NCBI GenBank assembly: GCA_944321125.1
Contig: CALUKD010000025.1
Span: forward strand, 1 to 51,367
DNA length: 51,367 bases
Direction: 5' to 3'
Origin: Candidatus Butyricimonas faecavium
GTDB lineage: Bacteria > Bacteroidota > Bacteroidia > Bacteroidales > Marinifilaceae
Under the pieces are notes generated by a model. That model saw nothing but the letters and a program-made list of their open reading frames with translations. It was not told the DNA's origin and made no database searches. Positions 16,943-23,658 of the stretch are shown piece by piece (the stretch's first letter is position 1; each line of letters starts with the position of its first letter). The translations under genes and the position numbers were made by a program.

Positions 16943-17728
16943 ATGGATACTGATTTTAGTATGCCCTTGAGCGATGTTATCAAAATATTGCTCAAGGGGG
17001 AAGAACGAGAATTACACGAGAGAGATTTACTAGGTTACGTAGAAAATCTGGCACGTGGAGGTAAAGAAGCGCTTCAACAAGCGTTGAAAGAGGTTGAAAC
17101 AGCCATTACGGGGTGGAATGACTCCTACTTTATTTCAACCTATGAAAAACGGGTGGATCAATTTAAACAAGGAAAATTAAATCGTGCCCCCGGGTACTTG
17201 GATGACCTGTTTTTCAAGGAAGATTTATTAATAAAAGAGGGTAAAGTGGGGCTGACCGTGGATTACTTGTATAATGCAATAGAAAAACTCGGTTTTATTG
17301 ACGGCAACCATCAAGATGCGGTAACGAGTGCTTGGGCGTTAGATGATATCGAGTTTTTAAAAACTCAATGGGAGGATTTGGCACTAGGTCAAATTAGAGC
17401 GTTACGGGCAATAATTAAAGACGCCCTTAAAACGGTATCCCCTAAAGTAAGTGACGAGGTACAGAACGCTAATAGACCCCAAAAACAGCTAGCAGAATAC
17501 CCCGAGGTGTTTGGGGTGGGCGTGTGTTGTGAAATGACAGGTTATAAAAAGAACACGGTTTATAAATTGACCGCTAGGGGTGATATGCCGTGTTGCCGTT
17601 CTGGTAATTATGGACGCAAACTTGTGTTCCGGCGTGAGGATATATTTGCGTGGATGACAGCCCGGCGGCAAGAAACCAATGACGAATTTATAACACGCAT
17701 GGACGAGCGTTTGGCGGCTCGAAAATAA
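16943..17728 (+). CDS. Helix-turn-helix protein, excisionase-like C-terminus
   Basis: This 261-residue protein starts 12 bases after the integrase stop, so the two are probably co-transcribed. Residues 1-175 are helical and charged and match nothing I can name. The C-terminal 65 residues form an HTH_17/excisionase-like domain (V-C-C-E-M-T-G-Y-K-K-N-T-V-Y-K-L-T-A-R-G-D-M-P, then K-L-V-F-R-R-E-D-I-F-A-W-M). A role in excision or control of integration is likely by position but not shown. Confidence 0.75.
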   Translation: MDTDFSMPLSDVIKILLKGEERELHERDLLGYVENLARGGKEALQQALKEVETAITGWNDSYFISTYEKRVDQFKQGKLNRAPGYLDDLFFKEDLLIKEGKVGLTVDYLYNAIEKLGFIDGNHQDAVTSAWALDDIEFLKTQWEDLALGQIRALRAIIKDALKTVSPKVSDEVQNANRPQKQLAEYPEVFGVGVCCEMTGYKKNTVYKLTARGDMPCCRSGNYGRKLVFRREDIFAWMTARRQETNDEFITRMDERLAARK

Positions 17729-17764
17729 ATTAATTGCTATAACAAGTAAAAATAGTTCAATATA

Positions 17765-18667
17765 ATGATTGATACAATAGGTTTAACAATAGACCAATCA
17801 ATGGTCAATACTAGCATCGACTTCATGGCAGAGGTGGGGGTTAAAATAAATGTAGATATCAAGTGCAGTAACGAGTATCGTATAATAGGTACTTACAGGA
17901 ATTTACAAGTCACAATTACACCTTCTTACGTGCACATAGAAGGTAGCCTCCCTAAATATCGTTATGGTAGTAATCTAGCGACATTGTCACGTGAAGAACC
18001 CGGTAACATCATAGACGAGATAGGTGCTGCCCTTGGTTTGCCTCTAAGGGATGCTTTTGTCACACGTGTAGATATAGCGGCAAACCTTGAAATGAATAAT
18101 TCTCCTAAAAGTTATTTCCCTTACCTTTCTTTTTTACGTAATTTTAATCGTATCATCGAGAGTGGGTCATTGTATTACAAACAAAAGTGGCGTCAATTTT
18201 ACTTCTATGACAAGGTTATGGAAGCCAAAAAGCATCATGACCCGCTCCTAACCCCCGGATTATGTCAGAAACATATTCTACGCTACGAGATGAGGTTTAA
18301 ACGTCAATGGTTAGAATACCATTTCGATCGTAAAATTAAAGCCATAGAATTATACGGTGAAACTAGTGACGTGTGCTGCGAGTTAGTGGCGGAATGGTAT
18401 CAAAAGTACGAGGATATCGTGAAGGTTGGCATGGTGAAGCCTGCGTTCGAGATGACAAAAATGGGCTTGTTCGATTGGTTATTAAGGAATTATAGCCGTA
18501 AAAATGACATCATTAAATTGATAGACTCGTGCAGTATTAAAGGTGACAGGAAAGCCGCACGCCTAAAACGGGAGGTGTCGGCTATGTTAAAAAAGTGTGA
18601 CCACGAGGACGAGGACATGGTGGGTGAACTAAACAGGAAGGTGTGGGATGCGGAAGAAGCGTATTAA
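17765..18667 (+). CDS. G2P-like (filamentous phage gene II/X family) replication initiator
   Basis: This 300-residue protein resembles the phage/plasmid replication proteins of the gene II/X (Phage_CRI) family: the start M-I-D-T-I, the block E-G-S-L-P-K-Y-R-Y-G-S-N-L, V-T-R-V-D-I-A-A-N-L, and I-L-R-Y-E-M-R-F-K-R. These proteins nick a plus-strand origin and start rolling-circle replication. The catalytic Tyr cannot be pinned from one sequence; the Tyr-rich block S-L-Y-Y-K-Q-K-W-R-Q-F-Y-F-Y-D-K (about 135-150) is a candidate. It follows the HTH gene by 36 bases and precedes a large non-coding region that could hold its origin. Family assignment is moderately secure. Confidence 0.68.
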   Translation: MIDTIGLTIDQSMVNTSIDFMAEVGVKINVDIKCSNEYRIIGTYRNLQVTITPSYVHIEGSLPKYRYGSNLATLSREEPGNIIDEIGAALGLPLRDAFVTRVDIAANLEMNNSPKSYFPYLSFLRNFNRIIESGSLYYKQKWRQFYFYDKVMEAKKHHDPLLTPGLCQKHILRYEMRFKRQWLEYHFDRKIKAIELYGETSDVCCELVAEWYQKYEDIVKVGMVKPAFEMTKMGLFDWLLRNYSRKNDIIKLIDSCSIKGDRKAARLKREVSAMLKKCDHEDEDMVGELNRKVWDAEEAY

Positions 18668-19351
18668 GTCCTCTATTGGAAGCGCACGGGGAATAAGTTG
18701 TGGTCGGTAATGTAATTGGACGCCCCGGCGATAACAATCCCTATAACGACCTGTTTGAGGACTCAACCTAGCAATGATTGAAAAATGTAAAAGTGAAACG
18801 CTGGCACGTTCGTTTACCCCTTTCAGTTATTGTTAGGTTGAATTATATAAAAACAGTCGTCAAATAGAGCGGTACGGCTAGTATAACATTAAAAGCGAGT
18901 AAAGTGTTCGGTAGCGTGATTGGGTGGCTAAGATCGTCTAAAACAGGCGACTGCAAGTTTAGGATAAGTCATTCCTAATAGATATTTTGCAGTGTAAAAC
19001 TTAGAATCACAGTAAAAATACATCAAAAAATAAAATGACGTCGAGATGAATAATATCGGGGGTATTTTGAGGTATTTTATTTGTAATTTATGCCTCTAAA
19101 TAAGTAAAATTGGAGGTCAAATAAAGTCGTACAGGGATTAACAGGTATTATCATGGTGTTGTCATTCCCTAATAAAATGCTTGTCTAATAGAGCCTAAAA
19201 GAGGAATTATAGTAACAAGGAAATAAGGGGGGATGGATACTTTTGTAGTAGGTGTCTAAAAAGAAAGAATGGTGGGGGTACAAGTCAATGAATGGTACAA
19301 TGTGGGTGATGAGGCGGGTAATGTGCGTCATGTTGCTAGTGTAATAAAGGA
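18668..19351. other. Large non-coding region after the replicase gene
   Basis: No convincing gene is seen in these 684 bases. The region contains the imperfect inverted repeat at 18763-18841, a shorter pair CAGTCG/CGACTG near 18854 and 18949, and two related segments, GTCAAATAGAGCGGTACGG near 18859 and GTCAAATAAAGTCGTACAGG near 19116. Position after a rolling-circle replicase suggests a replication or transfer origin. Confidence 0.5.
18763..18841. repeat. Imperfect long inverted repeat, possible origin
   Basis: TCAACCTAGCAAT (18763-18775) and ATTGTTAGGTTGA (18829-18841) pair at 12 of 13 positions. Inside them further complementary segments (AACG/CGTT, TGAAA/TTTCA) could extend the hairpin. 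Confidence 0.5.
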
Positions 19352-19540
19352 ATGATAGTGTATCAAGTGTGTGGTATATGGGAGATTAACGTGTTTGTTG
19401 TGAGCGGTTTTGTTACAGGGGGTATGATGATAGTGGTGTGGCTGGCAAAAGAGGATGTAAATAATTTGATTGCCTCAGACACCATACAAGAAATTATAGA
19501 CAGTGTCCACAGCCAATTTACCCAACCACAGTGTCCATAG
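19352..19540 (+). CDS. Possible small membrane protein (62 aa)
   Basis: This short frame encodes one hydrophobic segment (about residues 12-30, I-N-V-F-V-V-S-G-F-V-T-G-G-M-M-I-V-V-W) followed by an acidic, soluble tail. I do not recognise it. It has no strong promoter or ribosome-binding site, and being short it may be chance. In a G2P-containing element a small single-span protein would be the size of a filamentous-phage coat protein, but it lacks the usual signal peptide and basic C-terminus. Confidence 0.3.
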   Translation: MIVYQVCGIWEINVFVVSGFVTGGMMIVVWLAKEDVNNLIASDTIQEIIDSVHSQFTQPQCP

Positions 19541-19562
19541 GGAGAGTCCATAATTTTAATGG

Positions 19563-20120
19563 TTAATCTTCCTTGTATAATGAAAGTTTTTTCCCCTTAC
19601 GGCATAAAAAAGATTCAATTTCATCACAAGTTAACGATTGAAGGGCAGCTGGAAATATACTTTTAGGCTGAATTCCTTTCACATTTCTACCTAATAGTAT
19701 TCTTGCTCCTTTTTCACTACCAGCATGAAGGTAAACTTTGTCCGGTAACATATTACTTGCTGTATAAGATTTTTTCTCCATAAAGGTAGCTATACGAACT
19801 GCAATGTCATATAATGCAAGTTCTCCTATACCTTTAACTTCGACTTTATAGCTTTCTAATATTCTATAGAGTTTATCGAAATTATTACATACTTCAATTT
19901 CTTTGATATGGTCTAATAGACATTCATAATATTTATAAAGGCGGTGATGTCCTATTCTACGTTGATGAGAACGCATTTTACCATTTTCCCCTTTGGACAA
20001 CACTGCGATTTTAATAGCTTCTTCTAAAGAATCTTGGCACAAGCAATAATTTACAACGGGATCATCATGATTTTCATCTTTGAATTCCTTTACTAAGTCT
20101 TCTAGCCTACGAGAGTTCAT
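19563..20120 (-). CDS. Cargo protein with helix-hairpin-helix-like motif, unknown function
   Basis: This 185-residue soluble protein is not one I can name. Residues about 94-113 read V-K-G-I-G-E-L-A-L-Y-D-I-A-V-R-I-A, which looks like a helix-hairpin-helix (G-I-G) DNA-binding element, preceded by the block G-K-M-R-S-H-Q-R-R-I and followed by D-K-V-Y-L-H-A-G-S-E-K-G-A-R. I believe similar proteins occur elsewhere, but I cannot give a family name. It is the only minus-strand gene in the element, placed as cargo between the replicase region and the structured leader. The ATG at 20120 is the only good start. Confidence 0.7.
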   Translation of the reverse strand: MNSRRLEDLVKEFKDENHDDPVVNYCLCQDSLEEAIKIAVLSKGENGKMRSHQRRIGHHRLYKYYECLLDHIKEIEVCNNFDKLYRILESYKVEVKGIGELALYDIAVRIATFMEKKSYTASNMLPDKVYLHAGSEKGARILLGRNVKGIQPKSIFPAALQSLTCDEIESFLCRKGKKLSLYKED

Positions 20121-20316
20121 AAATTTAATTTTTTTGTAATGCTACGAATAAATCTGAAGTTTTTCAAATTTGAAGTGAAATTTATTGGTTTAAAGGATAA
20201 GTTTGGCTAAAAGAATTATAAGTAAAGAAGAATTTAAAGCCCCTCATCGGAGTATTTTGCCTAAAATCTTGTTGAGTGTCAAGTTTTATATAAATTTGTT
20301 CCACGACACCCCTAAA

Positions 20317-20351
20317 AACGTTTGTGAAACGTTGAAAATTAACTATATTTG
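20317..20351 (+). promoter_or_regulatory. Cargo promoter with palindrome over the -33 box
   Basis: TTTG (20321-20324) and TATATTTG (20344-20351) are 19 bases apart. The -33 box lies inside the perfect palindrome AACGTTT-GTG-AAACGTT (20317-20333), a likely operator. The expected transcript starts near 20358 and would have a leader of about 280 bases before the ATG at 20635. Confidence 0.65.
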
Positions 20352-20439
20352 TCGTGCTGATAAAGTAATTTGTCAGTGACATATTGGTTATTAGGAAGCG
20401 TTTAGCTTTGTCCCGTTTTAGAAATCTGGTAAATTTCAC

Positions 20440-20535
20440 GTGGTACGGGGATTGGCGATACAAACGTTCATGCTTGCCGTATATATATTCATTATATACA
20501 TGGTTTGCGTGGGGTGTCGTTTTATCTTGTACCAC
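20440..20535 (+). ncRNA. Long nested imperfect hairpin in the cargo leader
   Basis: Four helices nest in order: GTGGTAC (20440-20446) with GTACCAC (20529-20535); CGATAC (20456-20461) with GTGTCG (20514-20519, one G-U); AAAC (20462-20465) with GTTT (20503-20506); and GTATATA (20479-20485) with TATATAC (20493-20499) around a 7-base loop. This could be a leader RNA, a small RNA or, at DNA level, a single-strand origin or packaging hairpin. No known RNA family is recognised. Confidence 0.4.
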
Positions 20536-20634
20536 AGGTTTACCAGAACCTCTAAAACAGATAATCCTAACAGTCCCACGCTTTCTTTTTTGTATAAAAT
20601 CCTGTTGGGGCTAGGGGTAGTAATAATTAGTCCA

Positions 20635-21822
20635 ATGAAAAAGTTAGTATGTTTAATTGCACTTGGAATGACGATTTGTTCTGTATTTGCTCAAAAAAGT
20701 AAATATGAATATAGAGATTTGGTTTTTCAAGTTTTTGAACAGATTGATAATGAAAAGTCGAATTTAGAGGTTATTGCATCGTTAAAAAGAAAGTTTACAG
20801 TCGTAGAGGAAGATTCTTGTGTATTAGTAAAAGGTTTGCCTGCAGGATTTGATACTCGAATTTATTTTCTTAAAACGAAGGTAGTTTTTGAACAAAAAAA
20901 TGTAGAAACTACTGCTGATTTGGATATGATAAATTCAGCTATTACTTCTGTTGTGGATATGCTAAATAGATTTGGATATATCATAACAGCAAACTATGAA
21001 TACAAAAATTATTCTTTGAAAAGGAATAATAATTGGAGCTTGTATACGGATTTAAATCCTTATCAAGGGATTGCGTGGTTAATTATAAAAGGAAATTTAA
21101 AAATACAGAAAACAGAAGAACAAAAACAGTTAGAGGAAAAAGAAAAAAAGACAAGAAAAGAGAAGGAACGGAAAGAAAGACAAGAGTTATTAAAGCGTGA
21201 GAAGGAAATAGAGCGAATTTTACCTGTAATAGAGCAAACGAATATCTCATACGCTGTAAATGATTTTTATAATAAAAAATATTTTGAAAAAATAAAGTCG
21301 GATGACAGTGCATTAACTTTACAAAAATTGGAATTTAATGGCGATGTAGATGTTTTGATTCGTGCTGACACGACGGGTGTTGATATCGTGAAAATAGGCG
21401 AAGAAATTGTAGATGCAGAGTCGTTAATTTTGTCACAGGCTTCTACTAAATATTGTACTTTTAATGGAGTTGATTATTACAAATACCAAGGATATATTTT
21501 CTGTCATAAGAAAATTTATGTAAGGACAAAAATATTTGAAAAAGGGTATGGCGGTTTAAGAAATAAAGGGGGAGTATTTGAATATTATAAAAATGTTTCG
21601 GATAGTGTTAAAAAAGCGTGTGAACAAAGTTTCACGAAGCGAGGAGAATATTTTTTTGAATACACAATTGTTGGTGATGATGTTTCTGTAAAAGAATTGA
21701 ATAGTCTTGAACGTAAGCAAAAAGATGAAATACGTGGTGGAAAAACGATAGGGCGAAAGATTCTAAATATAGGGGGAATAGTGGTGTTGATCGGAGTATT
21801 GGCAGCTTGTAGTTCCTTGTAG
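20635..21822 (+). CDS. Secreted, C-terminally membrane-anchored cargo protein, unknown function
   Basis: This 395-residue protein starts with a clear signal peptide (M-K-K-L-V-C-L-I-A-L-G then S-V-F-A-Q). It has a Lys/Glu-rich coiled coil at about residues 155-185 and a C-terminal membrane segment (G-R-K-I-L-N-I-G-G-I-V-V-L-I-G-V-L) with a five-to-six-residue tail. The bulk would face the periplasm or cell surface. I recognise no domain. The ATG at 20635 is preferred because it begins a typical signal peptide, though the frame is open back to about 20422. This topology is shared by filamentous-phage adsorption proteins, but no sequence similarity is claimed. It is AT-rich compared with the chromosomal genes. 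Confidence 0.75.
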   Translation: MKKLVCLIALGMTICSVFAQKSKYEYRDLVFQVFEQIDNEKSNLEVIASLKRKFTVVEEDSCVLVKGLPAGFDTRIYFLKTKVVFEQKNVETTADLDMINSAITSVVDMLNRFGYIITANYEYKNYSLKRNNNWSLYTDLNPYQGIAWLIIKGNLKIQKTEEQKQLEEKEKKTRKEKERKERQELLKREKEIERILPVIEQTNISYAVNDFYNKKYFEKIKSDDSALTLQKLEFNGDVDVLIRADTTGVDIVKIGEEIVDAESLILSQASTKYCTFNGVDYYKYQGYIFCHKKIYVRTKIFEKGYGGLRNKGGVFEYYKNVSDSVKKACEQSFTKRGEYFFEYTIVGDDVSVKELNSLERKQKDEIRGGKTIGRKILNIGGIVVLIGVLAACSSL

Positions 21823-21969
21823 ATAGAGGTTGAAAGTAAAATAGGAGTTATAAAGCAACTTGTAAGGGAAGAAAAACAATAAAGTACTGATACGGATAAC
21901 GTTTTCCTATTTTATGAATTTGCCTTATAACGACAATGCCTGTTTTACGGGTCTAATAGACAAAATAAT

Positions 21970-22000
21970 ATTGTAGCTGGTAATAATAGCCAGCTACAAT
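21970..22000. other. Perfect 11-bp stem-loop with 9-base loop
   Basis: ATTGTAGCTGG pairs with CCAGCTACAAT around the loop TAATAATAG. It may end transcription of the cargo gene (a T/A-rich tract follows) or serve replication. Confidence 0.5.
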
Positions 22001-22223
22001 TATTATTGGCTATGCGAGGTTATTAGAGAGTAAAAACGGGTGAGAGAAAGGTTGGTTGTGCGTGTTATGGTAAAAAGAAAATATGGCGGGTAATAAAGCG
22101 TGGATAGTGTATGGCACGGGTACAATAAAAATTGTCATCGGTAACCCATAAATTGAATAAAGCTGGATGGTGATCCTAATAAATACCAAAAGAATTTTAT
22201 TTGTTGGTTAGTATCTATTGGGA

Positions 22224-22259
22224 TTAAGTTACCCGAAATGTTTAATGAATGTTTAATCG
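22224..22259 (+). repeat. Possible recombinase arm site, right copy
   Basis: This 36-base segment matches 15345-15380 at 31 of 36 positions in the same orientation and contains GAAATGTTTAATGAA and GTTTAATCG. It lies 51 bases inside the right attachment repeat. Confidence 0.55.
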
Positions 22260-22262
22260 CAA

Positions 22263-22291
22263 TAAAAAAGAGAGGTTGTTTAAACCTCTCT
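22263..22291 (-). terminator. Element-supplied terminator for tRNA-Pro
   Basis: On the minus strand AGAGAGGTT and AACCTCTCT pair around a 5-base loop and are followed by CTTTTTTATT. It lies inside the element, just downstream of the restored tRNA-Pro. Confidence 0.75.
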
Positions 22292-22309
22292 AATTGACTG
22301 ATGCTCAGT

Positions 22310-22353
22310 AGTCGGGATGACAGGATTTGAACCTGCGACAACACGCCCCCCAG
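22310..22353. repeat. Right attachment repeat (inside intact tRNA-Pro)
   Basis: These 44 bases are identical to 15209-15252 and end in the anticodon arm of tRNA-Pro. The element rebuilt the 3' part of the tRNA when it integrated. Confidence 0.92.
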
Positions 22354-22385
22354 ACGTGGACTCTACCGGGCTGAGCTACATCCCG
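22312..22385 (-). tRNA. tRNA-Pro (anticodon GGG)
   Basis: The minus strand reads CGGGATGTAGCTCAGCCCGG, then an anticodon arm CACGT-CTGGGGG-GCGTG with anticodon GGG, a T-arm GCAGGTTCAAATCCTGT and the acceptor 3' strand CATCCCG plus A; CCA is not encoded. All four arms pair. This is the integration target of the 7.1-kb element. Confidence 0.93.
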
Positions 22386-22553
22386 AAATGCGGATGCAAA
22401 TGTAGTAAAAAATTTTGGAATGAAACAAGGAGTTGAAAGAAAAATCTGATGATTGTTTGTGCTTTTTGGCTTAGATTGCAGGTTTTCATGGGTTTGGGGA
22501 ATGAGAATACGGGGATATGGGGTAAAAAAAATTGGATAAACCATTTTTTTAGG

Positions 22554-22561
22554 TAACTTTG
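22554..22561 (+). promoter_or_regulatory. -7 box of trxB
   Basis: TAACTTTG matches TAnnTTTG and lies 50 bases before the trxB ATG; an ATTG at 22531-22534 is a weak -33 candidate. Confidence 0.55.
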
Positions 22562-22610
22562 CAATCCATTACGTGAAATTGTATTGTAAATTAAAAGAAA
22601 GGAATTGTCT

Positions 22611-23570
22611 ATGTCAACAGAAAATGCTATAGAAAGAGTTAAATGCTTGATTATAGGGTCAGGGCCTGCCGGGTATACGGCAGCGATATACGCATCGAGA
22701 GCTAATTTGAATCCGGTGTTGTACACGGGAATGCAAATGGGTGGTCAGTTGACCACGACCACGGAAGTGGAAAACTTCCCGGGATACCCGGAAGGCGTGA
22801 CCGGTCCGGTGATGATGGAAGATATGAGAAAACAAGCGGAACGTTTCGGAACGGATATTCGTTTCGGGATCGCGACGGATGTTGACTTTTCCGGTCATCC
22901 TCACAAGGTTACGATCGACGGGGAGAAGGTGATCGAGGCGGATGCCGTGATTATTGCAACGGGTGCAACTGCCAAGTACTTGGGGCTGCCTTCAGAAGAG
23001 GCGTTCCGCGGGGCTGGTGTTAGTGCTTGTGCAACTTGCGACGGATTCTTCTATCGCGGAAAAGACGTGGCTGTTGTAGGTGGTGGAGATACTGCTTGCG
23101 AGGAGGCTACTTATTTGGCCGGGTTGTGCCGTAAAGTATATTTGATTGTTCGTAAAAACTATCTGAGAGCTTCTAAGGCTATGCAAGAACGTGTGTTCAG
23201 AACGGAAAATATTGAAGTTTTGTTCGAGCATAACACGTTGGAATTGTTTGGATCTGATATGGGGGTAGAGGGTGCTCGCTTGGTGTACAAGAAGGGAACT
23301 CCGGAAGAAGCTACCAAGGAAATCAAGATTGACGGGTTCTTCCTGGCTATCGGGCATACGCCGAATACAGAAGTGTTCAAAAAATATATTGAAGTCGACG
23401 AGCAAGGGTATATCGTTACCGAAGGTAAGTCTTGCAAGACGAATGTACCGGGTGTATTTGCTGCGGGAGACGTGATGGACCCGACTTATCGTCAGGGAAT
23501 TGCTGCTGCCGGAACCGGTTGCCGTGCTGCTATTGATGCGGAGCGTTACATAGGAGAATTACACGCATAA
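22611..23570 (+). CDS. trxB: Thioredoxin reductase
   Basis: This 319-residue flavoenzyme passes electrons from NADPH to thioredoxin. The FAD-binding G-S-G-P-A-G-Y-T-A-A motif lies near the N-terminus, the redox-active C-A-T-C near residue 140 (S-A-C-A-T-C-D-G-F-F), and the NADPH motif G-G-G-D-T-A-C-E-E follows. The C-terminal A-A-G-D-V-M-D-P-T-Y-R-Q block is the second FAD site. I use the ATG at 22611; the TTG at 22605 is less likely. It stands alone with its own promoter and terminator. Confidence 0.97.
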   Translation: MSTENAIERVKCLIIGSGPAGYTAAIYASRANLNPVLYTGMQMGGQLTTTTEVENFPGYPEGVTGPVMMEDMRKQAERFGTDIRFGIATDVDFSGHPHKVTIDGEKVIEADAVIIATGATAKYLGLPSEEAFRGAGVSACATCDGFFYRGKDVAVVGGGDTACEEATYLAGLCRKVYLIVRKNYLRASKAMQERVFRTENIEVLFEHNTLELFGSDMGVEGARLVYKKGTPEEATKEIKIDGFFLAIGHTPNTEVFKKYIEVDEQGYIVTEGKSCKTNVPGVFAAGDVMDPTYRQGIAAAGTGCRAAIDAERYIGELHA

Positions 23571-23610
23571 AGCGATTTTTTTTGAAGAGAACTTTTTTGA
23601 AATAAAATAA

Positions 23611-23643
23611 AAGCTGTTTGAAGGTACCTTTGAACAGCTTTTT
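23611..23643 (+). terminator. Intrinsic terminator of trxB
   Basis: AAGCTGTT and AACAGCTT are the arms of a near-perfect 30-base palindrome (23611-23640), followed by TTT, 40 bases after the trxB stop. Confidence 0.8.
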
Positions 23644-23658
23644 CCATTAAAATGATGA

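Larger units (their letters stand above)
20121..20634. other. Non-coding stretch with promoter and structured leader
   Basis: These 514 bases separate the two divergent cargo genes. A promoter (20317-20351) points right and is followed by a long imperfect hairpin (20440-20535). The frame of the downstream protein stays open back to about 20422, so translation from an upstream start cannot be excluded. Confidence 0.5.
21823..22311. other. Right end of element, non-coding
   Basis: No gene is seen in these 489 bases. They hold the stem-loop at 21970-22000, a palindrome GTCTAATAGAC at 21951-21961, the right arm-type repeat (22224-22259) and the terminator at 22263-22291. Confidence 0.5.
15209..22353. 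mobile_element. tRNA-Pro-integrated element, about 7.1 kb, with phage-type replicase
   Basis: The element is bounded by 44-bp direct repeats of tRNA-Pro, with the intact tRNA restored at the right end. Near the left end lies the tyrosine recombinase; then an HTH protein, a G2P-like replication initiator, a 0.68-kb non-coding region, a minus-strand cargo gene, a structured leader and a secreted/membrane-anchored cargo protein. Imperfect 36-bp repeats (15345-15380 and 22224-22259) lie just inside both ends and may be recombinase arm sites. No relaxase, capsid, terminase or Zot-type gene is seen. Base composition is more AT-rich than the flanks. It could be a small integrative plasmid, a phage satellite or a filamentous-phage relative. 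Confidence 0.88.

Noticed and set aside
18668-19351. CRISPR array or regularly spaced iterons
   Set aside because: The repeated words are few, unevenly spaced and imperfect; no repeat-spacer pattern exists here or elsewhere in the window.
19352-19540. Filamentous-phage major coat protein
   Set aside because: There is one membrane segment but no signal peptide and no basic C-terminus; kept only as a low-confidence small gene.
20182-20535. 117-codon minus-strand frame in the element
   Set aside because: It runs opposite to a clear promoter and through the structured leader, begins at an arbitrary start and shows no recognisable domain.
20384-20614. 76-codon plus-strand frame upstream of the cargo protein
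   Set aside because: It needs a TTG start, overlaps the nested hairpin and looks like a by-product of that structured, relatively GC-rich segment.
21970-22000. CRESS-DNA-virus type origin (nonanucleotide stem-loop)
   Set aside because: The 9-base loop TAATAATAG only partly resembles TAATATTAC and the element's replicase is of gene II/X type, so the likeness is probably chance.
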